DNA from: Planctomycetota bacterium
GTDB taxonomy: Bacteria; Planctomycetota; Phycisphaerae; UBA1845; UTPLA1
Assembly (NCBI GenBank): GCA_016712275.1
Contig: JADJRI010000001.1
Coordinates: forward strand, 248,001-312,000
Reading direction: 5' to 3'
Length of the DNA: 64,000 nt
The notes below the pieces were generated by a model. It was not told the origin of the DNA. It ran no database searches and was given only the letters and a program-made list of their open reading frames with translations. Shown in pieces: positions 29,286-38,181 of the stretch; within the stretch, counting starts at the first letter, position 1; each line of letters starts with the position of its first letter. The position numbers were made by a program, and so were the translations under genes.

Positions 29286-29456
29286 TTTTCGCTGCTCAGT
29301 TCATCATTCTTCGAAATCGGACGAGATCTTGGCGTTCTCTGATTTTCCAACTCCGTGAATTCGAGTTGATGATCATCGTGTTTAACCGCGGCGTTTTCCC
29401 CATTCGCCCTACTCCGTTGGAGTGGGGCTAAACAGGGATCACCCGAACGTATTTTT

Positions 29457-30767
29457 TTAACCTGAAGCTCCAAACTTGCTATTTGCAACTGACTCAAACA
29501 CCTGCCACGCCGTCTCCGCCATCACGTCATCCGTATGCCGCGCCCACACAGCCTCGCGACCAGCGCGGCCCAAGGATTCTCGCAACGGTACGTCATCCAT
29601 CAGTCGCGACAGGGCATCCGCCAATTCGGCCGGATCGGTCGGCTCAAACAGGATGCCGCCGCCGGTCGATTCGATCAACTCTGGAAATGAACCATGCGCC
29701 GGCTGCACAACCGGCACGCCCTGCGACAGGGCCTCTATGAGATAAATCCCCTTGGCCTCGCGATAGGGACCCGGTGCGGAAAACACATCGATCGAGCGTA
29801 GCATCTCGAATTTCTCATTCCGATCCACTTCGCCCCTGAATTCGACATGGGCGATCAGTTCCTTCGACGCCAGCTCGGCCTTCACGCTTTCAAAGTACGA
29901 CCGGTCGCTGTCACCGAGATATCCGGCGACCACCAGCCGGCACGCCCGTCCGCGTGCATGCAACATTGCAAAGGCTTCGCACAGGACATGCAGCCCTTTT
30001 TCGTGGCATATGCGGGCCAAATAACCAATTGTGAACGGCCGCGGGGACAACGCCGACCTCTCAAGTGCCGGCGCAGCAGGCCCGCCTAAGTTAATCCCCA
30101 GCGGCACCACATGAATCTTTTGGCGATCAATTCCGAATCGCTCGATCGCATACTCCGTGTAATAGCGACTTACGGACAGAAAGCCATCGACCTCGCGCGA
30201 TTTTTCGCGAATGATCGCGTAAGCCTCGTCACGAAATGCTGCGGGCATTTTCTCAAGCAGAATATCCTCGCCGGTCAGCGTACACACCACCGGCACGCCC
30301 AGCCCGCGGCGAATCGCGCCGGCCAACCCTATGAAAAATGCATCCGGCAGATGAACGATCGACGGTTTTAGCTCGCGCAAATGCCCGACCAGCTTTTCCA
30401 CTTCCCGCCGCTGTGCTCCATTCTCGCCGCGAAGAATTGACAAGGTGTAAGGCGCTGCGACATCCGCCGATGTGGAACCCGCCCGTTTCATCGCCAGTTT
30501 CAAAAGAGACGGATGATCGAGCAGCTTGTCGACAAATCCCGGCAACCTTCCGAATAAACCCGAAGTCTGCTGGAGGAACACATTGATTCCGCCAAAGACA
30601 ACCTTGTCCATGCTGACATTTTCTTCGTCCGTGCGGATCGGCGAATAGACGGGGATGAGCAGGACATCCCGTTTTTGACGAATGAGCGCGGCCGCAAGCG
30701 TGTTGTCGCGCATACAGCTTCCGCAGTACATTCCCCCCGCGCCGGCCGTCAGATAGGCAACTCGCAT
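29457..30767 (-). CDS. GT4-family glycosyltransferase
   Basis: A 436-residue retaining glycosyltransferase of GT-B fold. The N-terminal domain opens MRVAYLTAGAGGMYCGSCMRDNTLA, a form seen in bacterial GT4 enzymes, and holds VVCTLTGEDILLEKMP and SVSRYYTEYAIERFG. The C-terminal nucleotide-sugar domain has IGYLARICHEKGLHVLCEAF, VFSAPGPYREAKGIYLIEALSQGVPVVQP and the E-x7-E pattern (EAKGIYLIE). It is cytoplasmic or membrane-associated. Sugar and acceptor are unknown; a role in exopolysaccharide or glycolipid synthesis is likely. The gene is intact and starts with ATG at 30767. Confidence 0.86.
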   Translation of the reverse strand: MRVAYLTAGAGGMYCGSCMRDNTLAAALIRQKRDVLLIPVYSPIRTDEENVSMDKVVFGGINVFLQQTSGLFGRLPGFVDKLLDHPSLLKLAMKRAGSTSADVAAPYTLSILRGENGAQRREVEKLVGHLRELKPSIVHLPDAFFIGLAGAIRRGLGVPVVCTLTGEDILLEKMPAAFRDEAYAIIREKSREVDGFLSVSRYYTEYAIERFGIDRQKIHVVPLGINLGGPAAPALERSALSPRPFTIGYLARICHEKGLHVLCEAFAMLHARGRACRLVVAGYLGDSDRSYFESVKAELASKELIAHVEFRGEVDRNEKFEMLRSIDVFSAPGPYREAKGIYLIEALSQGVPVVQPAHGSFPELIESTGGGILFEPTDPAELADALSRLMDDVPLRESLGRAGREAVWARHTDDVMAETAWQVFESVANSKFGASG

Positions 30768-30788
30768 GGCACCATCCGCGCAGTGAAA

Positions 30789-30818
30789 GCCCCGGACAGA
30801 CTTGCCCGGGGCCCTTTT
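30789..30818. terminator. Hairpin terminator between two minus-strand genes
   Basis: GCCCCGG (30789-30795) pairs with CCGGGGC (30806-30812) around a 10-base loop. On the plus strand it is followed by CCTTTTGTT and on the minus strand by only TTTCA. It lies 40 bases after the stop of the 30852 gene and most likely ends that transcript. Confidence 0.6.
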
Positions 30819-30851
30819 GTTAATCTAAGAAACATGCGAAAGTGTAGCGCT

Positions 30852-31547
30852 TCAGCGTCGCATTCGCCGGGCCGATCGCTTCAGGCCGATCATTCCAAAG
30901 CCCATCGCGAAAAGGCCGAATATGCTGAACAAGCCATCTGCACAGAACTTGGTCGGCAGCGGCGGCACATCCGATGCCGATGCGGCGATCTGTGTATTCA
31001 CGCGGCAGGTATATGTGAATTCATAAGGTTCGGCGGGGTTTTCTTCGTTGGCCAATTCGCCGCTGCCTTCCCATCGCATTTCCACATTTTGTGCATCGCC
31101 GACGCGATCCGACAGCGTGCCTCGCGATGTGGCCGGCAGGATGACCGGCGAGTCGAAACCGAATGTGCTGAGATCGTTGGCAAAGTTGATCTCATAGACA
31201 TCGTTGGTGACGAACGTTCTGGTCGCGGCATCATAGGTGCCTTCGGACGACGAAATGCGGATGTCAAGCCGGCCGGTGCTGATGCCCAGCGGCAGGGCGA
31301 GCGGATCGATCTGTTGAATGTAATCGACGAATTTCGCCGTGCCGGCCTCTTCGTCAATTTCCAGTTTGTATCGCGTGTAGAAAACGGGGGATGTAGATTG
31401 AATGCCGAGCTTGGGGAAGACCAGTTCGAAATTGGTCTGCACATTGCTGTTTTCGTACGCGTTCAACACGACCGGCTCGGCGCTCGCGCGACTTGCCGTC
31501 AGTGCAAACCCAACTGTCAACGTGAGCATGAATGTGAAGCGCTTCAT
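30852..31547 (-). CDS. Secreted protein with C-terminal membrane anchor and Arg-rich tail (sorting-signal-like)
   Basis: A 231-residue protein with a clear signal peptide (MKRFTFMLTLTVGFALTASRASA) and a beta-rich middle (NFELVFPKLGIQS, GRLDIRISSSEGTYDAATRTF). The end carries one hydrophobic helix (GLFSIFGLFAMGFGMIGLKR) followed by RSARRMRR. That three-part end resembles PEP-CTERM-type sorting signals, but the canonical PEP motif is absent; a plain membrane anchor is equally possible. A good ribosome site (GAGAGG) precedes the ATG. I recognise no family. A terminator lies 40 bases downstream. Confidence 0.7.
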   Translation of the reverse strand: MKRFTFMLTLTVGFALTASRASAEPVVLNAYENSNVQTNFELVFPKLGIQSTSPVFYTRYKLEIDEEAGTAKFVDYIQQIDPLALPLGISTGRLDIRISSSEGTYDAATRTFVTNDVYEINFANDLSTFGFDSPVILPATSRGTLSDRVGDAQNVEMRWEGSGELANEENPAEPYEFTYTCRVNTQIAASASDVPPLPTKFCADGLFSIFGLFAMGFGMIGLKRSARRMRR

Positions 31548-31660
31548 GTGAATTTACCTCTCAGAATGACCAAGACTTTAGGACACGAGAACTTCTAGTT
31601 TCTGACACGAATCACGAATCCACTAGTGCAGCGACCGCGAATCGTGTTAGCACGCCATTG

Positions 31661-32977
31661 TCACTTCTTTTTGGCTCCGAAGCAATACACCGTTCCATCT
31701 TCGTCGCCGATGACCAGCCGCCCTCCGCCCACCGCCGGCGAGGCACTGAAGGCAGACCCGGATTCATAATCCCAAACGACCTTACCAGTCCGCAATTCCA
31801 GACCGTACAAATGGCCATCGCCCGACCCGACAAAGACGCGATCCCGTGCAGAATCCCGATGATTTGCCTTAGGCGGCTTTGTGGAATCCCCGACGGTGAG
31901 CACTTCCAGGACAATCACGGGCGATGAATCGACCCTGCCCATGGCCCGATGCGTCCATTTCAACTTGCCGGTCGCCGGATCGATTCCGTGAACCGACTTG
32001 TCGCGGCCGCCGATGACCACCATGTCCGACGTCGCCGCTGCCGATGCATGGAACGGAAACGCCCTGTCCGGATTTTCATAGGTCCAAACAGGCTCACCGG
32101 TTCGCCAATTGATGCACAACACCTGATTTCCAAGCGTGCCGAGAAAGACCCGGTCGCCGAATAATGCTGTCGAGGCCGCCGTTTGAGCACCGACCGCGGC
32201 CGATCGAATTTCCTTTCCGTCGGAAAGCTGCAGGACTCGTACTTTTCCGTCGCAACCGCCGACGACCGCGACGCCATCGGCGATGCCCACGGTGCCATGC
32301 ACCTGCGCTTCCGTGGTGAATTTCCAAAGCAGCTTGCCGTCGGCAATCGACAGGCAATAGATACAACCGTCATACGAGCCGAAAACGATGCGATCGCCGT
32401 CAAGATTCGGTGACGATACGATTTCACCTTCCGCCTTGAAAACCCACATTTTCTTTCCGGTTGCCGCCTCGATGGCATGCATCTCGCCACCTTCATCGCC
32501 AAACAGCACCAGATTGTCGATGACTGTTGGCGAGGACTTGATTGCAGCGCTTTCTTTCGTCTTGTAGCTCCAGATTGGTTTTCCATCGTCCAGTTTCAAC
32601 GCATAAAGGATGCCATTCTCGCATCCCACGTAAACCGTCCCCTCAACAATCGCGGCGGTCGATGTCACCGGCTCGCGTTCGTCCGTCTGAAACTTCCATT
32701 GCACCACCAGATTTTCCGGCAGAGGCTCGCTGGTCACACCGGTCAGGCGCGGGCAGCCGCGAAACATCGACCAATTGTCGACAGCCATGACGGGCGCCGA
32801 CGCAGCGGGATTGCCGGATAGGGATTTTGCGACGGCGCGGCCGGGCTCATCGGCTACGCGCCGGCTTCTCGCATCAGCCATCGCATGGAATGACAATGCG
32901 ATGACGCATGAACATACGAGAGTCTTCGTTGCAAATCTCACAAACTGCACTCGATTGAATGGCGTCGAAAATAGCAA
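31661..32977 (-). CDS. PQQ-like beta-propeller repeat protein
   Basis: A secreted propeller of up to 438 residues, similar to outer-membrane BamB-like and PQQ-enzyme-repeat proteins common in planctomycetes. Repeats share the form VYVGCENGILYALKLDDGKPIWSYKT, VVIGGRDKSVHGIDPATGKLKW and VFVGSGDGHLYGLELRTGKVVWDY, at least seven blades. The start is uncertain: TTG at 32977 gives a leader with a hydrophobic core (TKTLVCSCVIALSFHAMADA), while GTG codons a few residues on would also do. It lacks the catalytic residues of quinoprotein dehydrogenases, so it is likely structural or a binding protein. Frame intact. Confidence 0.82.
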   Translation of the reverse strand: MLFSTPFNRVQFVRFATKTLVCSCVIALSFHAMADARSRRVADEPGRAVAKSLSGNPAASAPVMAVDNWSMFRGCPRLTGVTSEPLPENLVVQWKFQTDEREPVTSTAAIVEGTVYVGCENGILYALKLDDGKPIWSYKTKESAAIKSSPTVIDNLVLFGDEGGEMHAIEAATGKKMWVFKAEGEIVSSPNLDGDRIVFGSYDGCIYCLSIADGKLLWKFTTEAQVHGTVGIADGVAVVGGCDGKVRVLQLSDGKEIRSAAVGAQTAASTALFGDRVFLGTLGNQVLCINWRTGEPVWTYENPDRAFPFHASAAATSDMVVIGGRDKSVHGIDPATGKLKWTHRAMGRVDSSPVIVLEVLTVGDSTKPPKANHRDSARDRVFVGSGDGHLYGLELRTGKVVWDYESGSAFSASPAVGGGRLVIGDEDGTVYCFGAKKK

Positions 32978-33004
32978 AGGCGCGCGGACAGTCGCTTATG
33001 GGTT

Positions 33005-33469
33005 CTAAACGGGCTTGTACTTCAGAACTAACGCGGCACCCGCCGCTGCCAGCAGAATTCCGCCATAAAATCGCCAATCGGGCGTGCTTGCGGGCGGATG
33101 AAGCGCCAAATTCACAAAAACGCTCATGATCGGAGCGCCGGCGAAGACCAGGGAGGGGACGACCTGCGGATGGCCCCCATTGATCATCGCTAGAATGATC
33201 CCCAGTGCCCCCAAAGCGCCAAAAACACCGGCCAATGTGGAGATACCCATCGCCCGTCCCGGAAACACCATCGGCTCGGTCTTGGCCAAAAAGAGCAACA
33301 AGAGCGGCACGATCACGGCCACCAGACAATAGGCAAGGCCGACAAACAGAAATGCCCGAATCGGCCCCTTGGGCGTGCCGAACGCCAACTGCCCGGTATG
33401 AATGGTTGGCACATACGCCCCCCAGAATACGATGGTGCCGATCACAAACCAAAGCCACGGTTTCATGCC
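33005..33469 (-). CDS. Small multi-spanning membrane protein (DMT/EamA-like half)
   Basis: A 154-residue integral membrane protein with about five hydrophobic helices (WLWFVIGTIVFWGAYVP, AFLFVGLAYCLVAVIVPLLLLFL, AGVFGALGALGIILAMI, VVPSLVFAGAPIMSVFVNLAL, FYGGILLAAAGAALVLKY). The layout resembles half of a drug/metabolite transporter (EamA) protein. ATG 33469 is chosen because MKPWLWFV begins the first helix; an in-frame start 27 codons earlier adds a polar stretch with no support. The substrate is unknown. No partner half is seen nearby. Confidence 0.72.
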   Translation of the reverse strand, partial: GMKPWLWFVIGTIVFWGAYVPTIHTGQLAFGTPKGPIRAFLFVGLAYCLVAVIVPLLLLFLAKTEPMVFPGRAMGISTLAGVFGALGALGIILAMINGGHPQVVPSLVFAGAPIMSVFVNLALHPPASTPDWRFYGGILLAAAGAALVLKYKPV

Positions 33470-33581
33470 GATTGTCTCCCAATTCAAGGTTGTGGTGATT
33501 GTTGCTTGCGGCAAACCCAGACAGTTTTGTTGGTGCCGCCCATTCGCCAAAATTACGGTGGTCTTGTCTTACACGAGCGAT

Positions 33582-33989
33582 TCAGCCTTCCAGTTTTGTG
33601 CGAATTGAATCCGGAATACGCACCGACTCAAACTTGTTGTCCTTCCAGCGACAGCAGACCATTTTGATTCGACCGACCGCCACGCGGACTCCACTTCTGA
33701 GAAAAGCCGCCTCGTAGATCATCGACTTGCCGCGTATCTCCTCGACGCGGAGCTTAACGTCGACCTCATCCTCAAAATATAGCGGCGAAAAATATTCGCA
33801 GCCCACCTGCACTCTTGGCCAGCTTAACTCTTCATCTTCATGCCGGTGTACCACACTCATGCCCAGGGAGCGTAGAAACGCATGTTCAACTTCTTCCATC
33901 CAGCGGAAGTAATTTGAAAAATGCATGACGCCGGCCATGTCGGTTTCGGAAAACTGCACACGCCGCTGAATCGAGAATTCGCGCACCAT
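33582..33989 (-). CDS. Acyl-CoA thioesterase, hotdog fold (4HBT/YbgC-like)
   Basis: A 135-residue hotdog-fold enzyme of the YbgC/FadM type. The catalytic loop shows VQFSETDMAGVMHFSNYFRWMEEVEHAFLRSLG, with the Asp of the family active site, and the YFEDEVDVKLRVEEIRGKSMIYEAAF strands follow. It hydrolyses acyl-CoA thioesters in the cytosol; in some bacteria the family is linked to the Tol-Pal system, which is not seen here. Frame intact, normal length, ATG start. Confidence 0.86.
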   Translation of the reverse strand: MVREFSIQRRVQFSETDMAGVMHFSNYFRWMEEVEHAFLRSLGMSVVHRHEDEELSWPRVQVGCEYFSPLYFEDEVDVKLRVEEIRGKSMIYEAAFLRSGVRVAVGRIKMVCCRWKDNKFESVRIPDSIRTKLEG

Positions 33990-34154
33990 CCATCTCCGAA
34001 TGCCGCTTTACCGAGTTTCGCCGATGGCGAGACACAAAGCTGTTTTCCCGGATCAAACCGCAGCGTACTATACAGGCATTTGCCCCATCGGGCGAATCTC
34101 ATTTGACCGCATGACACGCGATTAATCACGTGTTGTCGGGCACAAGGGTTGCCA

Positions 34155-36581
34155 ATGACTGTTCGGTCCATTTCAACCGCCGCGACCATCGTCATCTTGC
34201 TGATGATGGTTCAAAATCACGCGGTTGGCGACGAAAGCGCGGTTAAGAAAGTCCTCATTCTTCATTCGTATAATCCGGAGAACGAGTATTCGCGGCTTCA
34301 GGAACTGGCGATTCGCGAATCCATTGCTTCAAATTATCCCGGTGCTGTCTTTTACCGAATCGAGTTTCTCGACCTGCGAGACGCCACGCAGCAGGCGGAT
34401 GTGCTTCCAAAGTGGATTGACGCCCTCCTCGCCAAATACAAGAACGCAGAATTCGACTTGATTGTGACAACCGACACGCCCGCGGTTGAACTATTGACCG
34501 GTCCGATGAAGGGACTCTTGCCGAGTACGCCGATCGTCTTTTCAGGCCTAAGTCGCATGCCGGCCGAGGTCGATCGATCGATTCGCCCGATGACCGGTGT
34601 GGTGGAGACGGTCGAAATCGGTGAAACAGCGCGCCTGGCGTTGAAGTTGCATCCTTCTGCAAAAAGTCTCGTGGTCGTCTCGGATCAAACCGGCCAAGGG
34701 CAACGCTTGACCGCCATCGCCCGGTCCGAATTACAAGACTTGTCTCAAAGAACCTCGATAAAATGGCTGATCGATTCATCTAATAAACAGGTGCTGGATG
34801 AGGCAGCGACGCTTAGCCCCGATGACATCATCCTGCTGCTTGGCCAATATGATGAAGAGGGGCGCCGTCTGCACGACCCCGAATCCGTTTATTCAAGTCT
34901 CTGCCGAATTGCCAATGCACCGATTTACTGCTGCTATGATGTTTTCATCGGGAGTGGAATTATAGGCGGCAAGGTCGCCAGCGGGCGGCAACAGGGCATT
35001 GCCGCCGGCGCGTTGGCGGCCCGAGTACTGAACGGTCATCGCGCCGATGAAATTCCGATCAATGCCGAGAGCCCAAACCGCTATATTTTCGACTGGCGGG
35101 CCTTGAACCGATGGAACATCAAGCAGCGCGACCTTCCGGCCGGGAGCATCATTCAATTTCACGATCTCACATTCTTCGAAAGAAACAAGCGAGCCATCCT
35201 TGTGGGCATCGGGTGTTTTGTGCTGGAGGCATTGATCATCATTGCCCTGCTCATCAGCCGAAAACTGCACCTGCGCGCGGAGCGGCGGCTGAGATTCCAG
35301 CGCGATCTGCTAGAGACCATTCTTGATGTCACGCCGGTCGGCGTCATGATGATCTCCTCCTCAGGGCACATTACCTATGTCAACAAACAAATCGAAAACG
35401 AAACCGGCTCGGACCGGTCCGAATTCATAAACCGTCGCATTGACGATACCGCCTGGGAAGTTCTGGATAATGATGGCAATCGTCTTCAGCCGGAAGAGTA
35501 CCCCGTTGCAATTGTCCTACGCACCGGAAAGCCCATTTACCATTGGGAGGGAATGAGCCGGCGCATTCGCGGGCCCCTCCGGTTGCGAAGCACATCGGTT
35601 ATTCCGATCGGAGGCGAAGAGGTCGGAGCGCGCGGCGTGCTTGTTGTTACACAGGATATTACCGAACAGCGTAGGAACGAAGAGTCGCTTAGACAGGCCA
35701 AGGAAGACCTGGAGCTTCGCGTGCGCGAAAGGACGTCGGAGCTGCTCGAAGCCAATCGCGCGCTAAGGAATGCCATTCGCGAACGGCACGCAGCCGAACT
35801 CGAAAGCCTCCGACGTCAGGACCAGCTTGCCCACGTTCAACGTCTTGCCACAATGGGTGAAATGGCCACCGGCCTGGCTCACGAAATCAACTCTCCCCTC
35901 TCCGCCATCGTCGCCTATACGAAAGGCTGCATACGCCGGCTCAACGGGCAGAACATCAATATTGAAGAGCTGCGAAATGCACTCGGCGAAGTCTCATCGC
36001 AAGCGCACCGTGCGGGCGAGATTATTCGCAGGCTACGGGCATTTCTAAAAAAGGAAAAACCTCAAAACACCAGCGTTCATATCAACAATGTCATTCGAAA
36101 CGCGATCGGCGTTTTGCAGACGGAACTCAGGAATACATCAGTTCAAGTACGAACCGAGCTTGCGGATGGAATTCCGCCGGTGCAGGCTGATCCCATCCAA
36201 TTGGAACAAGTTGCCATTAACCTGATTCACAATGCAATCGATGCCGTAAAATCCTGCTCGAAACTGCCGAACGAAGTTGTCGTGGCCACTCGATTTGACT
36301 CGACCCAGCAGGTGATCATCGAAGTGGCCGACGACGGCCCGGGGATCCTTCCGGAACATCGCGACCGTATTTTTGAACCGTTTTTCACCACCAAGGAAAC
36401 CGGCCTCGGAATGGGATTGCCGATCAGCCGCTCCATCATTGAGGCACATGGCGGCGGAATGGAGATCATCAGTTGGCGGGAATCCGGAACAATGATTCGA
36501 ATTACATTGCCTGTTGCGTTTGCGGGCCATGAATCAACCCGCTCGCCGTCCGGCCCCGAACTTGATCTCACGCAAACCTGA
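34155..36581 (+). CDS. Sensor histidine kinase with ABC substrate-binding-like sensor, PAS and HisKA domains
   Basis: A membrane sensor kinase of 808 residues. After a signal-anchor (ATIVILLMMVQNHAVG) comes a periplasmic domain like the ABC_sub_bind family (VLILHSYNPENEYSRLQE, IIGGKVASGRQQGIAAGALAARVLNG). A membrane helix (ILVGIGCFVLEALIIIALLI) leads to a PAS domain (ILDVTPVGVMMISSSGHITYVN), a coiled coil, HisKA with phospho-His in GLAHEINSPLSAI, and HATPase with N box NLIHNAIDAV, G1 ADDGPGILPEH and GLGMGLPI. It is intact. No response regulator is adjacent, so it is an orphan here. ATG 34155 is preferred to an upstream TTG. It overlaps the convergent propeller gene by 14 bases. Confidence 0.88.
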   Translation: MTVRSISTAATIVILLMMVQNHAVGDESAVKKVLILHSYNPENEYSRLQELAIRESIASNYPGAVFYRIEFLDLRDATQQADVLPKWIDALLAKYKNAEFDLIVTTDTPAVELLTGPMKGLLPSTPIVFSGLSRMPAEVDRSIRPMTGVVETVEIGETARLALKLHPSAKSLVVVSDQTGQGQRLTAIARSELQDLSQRTSIKWLIDSSNKQVLDEAATLSPDDIILLLGQYDEEGRRLHDPESVYSSLCRIANAPIYCCYDVFIGSGIIGGKVASGRQQGIAAGALAARVLNGHRADEIPINAESPNRYIFDWRALNRWNIKQRDLPAGSIIQFHDLTFFERNKRAILVGIGCFVLEALIIIALLISRKLHLRAERRLRFQRDLLETILDVTPVGVMMISSSGHITYVNKQIENETGSDRSEFINRRIDDTAWEVLDNDGNRLQPEEYPVAIVLRTGKPIYHWEGMSRRIRGPLRLRSTSVIPIGGEEVGARGVLVVTQDITEQRRNEESLRQAKEDLELRVRERTSELLEANRALRNAIRERHAAELESLRRQDQLAHVQRLATMGEMATGLAHEINSPLSAIVAYTKGCIRRLNGQNINIEELRNALGEVSSQAHRAGEIIRRLRAFLKKEKPQNTSVHINNVIRNAIGVLQTELRNTSVQVRTELADGIPPVQADPIQLEQVAINLIHNAIDAVKSCSKLPNEVVVATRFDSTQQVIIEVADDGPGILPEHRDRIFEPFFTTKETGLGMGLPISRSIIEAHGGGMEIISWRESGTMIRITLPVAFAGHESTRSPSGPELDLTQT

Positions 36582-37693
36582 CCGCATGAATCGGCGGCAG
36601 ATGATGCGATTGGCACTCCCAGTGATCGCCTTCGTCGTCTGATGCGAAAAGCGACCCGGTCGTTGTCCCGAAGGCAAGGCAACGCCCGGTGTCATCGATG
36701 TCCAGCGCGTGGCGATAGGCGATGTCATAGGCGTGTTCGCCGGGCAGGCCGTTGGACAATACATCAAACGATTCGCCGCCGTCGCACGTGCGCGTCACGA
36801 CCAGTCGGCCATCGACCGGAATGCGCCTTTCATCTTTCAATCCCGGCACAAACCAGGCCGTATCCGGTTTGGTGGGATGCACGGCGCAAGCAAATCCGAA
36901 ACCGGAGACGCCCGGCTGTTTGATTTGCGTCCAGGCCGCACCGCCGTTCACGCTCCTGAAGACTCCATTATGATGTTGTGTCCAAAGGGCATCGGGAACG
37001 TCGCGGCATGCTGCAATGATGTGCGGATCCTGTATGTTCGGATCGTAGGCCTTGCTCCGGCGGCATATAGGCCGCAAACATGCCATTGGCGCTGCACTTC
37101 CACGATTCGCCGCCGTCCGTGGTGCGCCAAGCGCCGCCGCACGATACGCCCAAGAGAATGCTTCGCGTATCGCGCGGGTCCACCAAGATCGAGTGAATCC
37201 CCGGCAGATCGTAACCCCCGCCGAACCACTGCTTTCGTGCCGGCTCATTCCATAGCGATCGAACCAGCGTCCAGTTCATTCCGCGATCGGTTGATTTGAA
37301 AAGGCCGCCCGGAATCGTGCCGCACCACAGCAGATTGGGCTGATCGCTGCCGCCCGGTGCGATCGACCAGATCAATTCCAGCTTCCACGGAATCTCCTTG
37401 TTGGTCATTGGACACACATCGGGCGATTTGCCGCCCGGCGGCTCCGGATACTGCGGCACGCCGACTTCGATCCATGTGTCTCCGTCGTCGTCGCTTCGAT
37501 GCAACTTCCCGCCGAAATGACCGTGTTTGAGCGCGGCGTACATGGCACCATCGCGCGGATCGCGAATCGCCTGCACGACGTGATTGCCGAGGAATGCCGT
37601 ATCGGCGATGCGCCATTTTGTCCCGGCGCCGGGCTTGTTGCGCTCAAGGAGAAACAGCCCCTTCCGTGTTGCGACGATCAGTTTGCCGCTCAT
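36568..37693 (-). CDS. BNR/sialidase-like beta-propeller protein, frame broken
   Basis: A cytosolic-looking propeller of about 374 residues with repeated BNR/Asp-box segments: LHRSDDDGDTWIEVG, LFKSTDRGMNWTLV, WRTTDGGESWKCS, VFRSVNGGAAWTQI and LFASDDEGDHWECQ. It opens MSGKLIVATRKGLFLLER with no signal peptide. The break is near 37051-37058: one fewer base gives FAAYMPPEKAYDPNIQDPHII, a normal join. Propellers of this family are annotated as exo-alpha-sialidase, but catalytic sialidase residues cannot be shown here, so that name should not be taken as function. It lies 57 bases after a MoaD/ThiS-like gene on the same strand. Confidence 0.78.
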
Positions 37694-37750
37694 CTCTTTT
37701 ACCCCGGCATTGTTTCGAAAAAGTTTGGTGTGTATTCGTCGCGATTCGCT

Positions 37751-38018
37751 TCAACCGCCCGAGAGTGCCTGCATCACACACCGAGCTCGACTCATTCACT
37801 TCATCGCTCAGTGCTTTACGATCCTTCACCGGTTTGCCGTCAATGAACACGACCATGTGTCGTCGCACTTCTCCGTGTTCATCCAGCACATAGGCCCGTG
37901 CCGGTTCATTCTCGCGGAAAACGGCATCCAGCACCTCGCGAACGGTGCGCCCCTTCGCCGTACATGGCGGACAATACACATGACGCTGAATATTCTGGGT
38001 GAAACTCACATTCGCCAT
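37751..38018 (-). CDS. MoaD/ThiS-family ubiquitin-like protein, frame broken near the end
   Basis: A small beta-grasp protein. It starts MANVSFTQNIQRHVYCPP, then KGRTVREVLDAVFRENEPARAYVLDEHG and VVFIDGKPVKDRKALSDEV. In family members the chain ends with a GG pair that is activated as an adenylate or thiocarboxylate. Here the written frame runs on past it. A two-base gap (GTGTGTG where GTGTATGTG is expected) restores V-Y-V-M-Q-A-L-S-G-G and a stop at 37751. The residues VMQALSGG are visible in the other frame. No E1-like or JAB-like partner is nearby; the neighbour is the BNR propeller gene. Confidence 0.75.
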
Positions 38019-38181
38019 GATCATCGCGCCTGCATATAAAACGCCCCAGGACACGTGAGTTCATTCTACGAAATGAAGCAGCGAAAGCCAACGACGCTGA
38101 ATGGACCGGTGCCGATGCCAGAATCGTTTTATGCATGCAAACAGCCGAGGGCGGCTGGGCCACATCCAACGACATCAGCAC

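Noticed and set aside
36568..37693. Naming the BNR propeller an exo-alpha-sialidase
   Set aside because: Asp-box repeats alone do not show sialidase activity; no signal peptide or catalytic residues could be identified.
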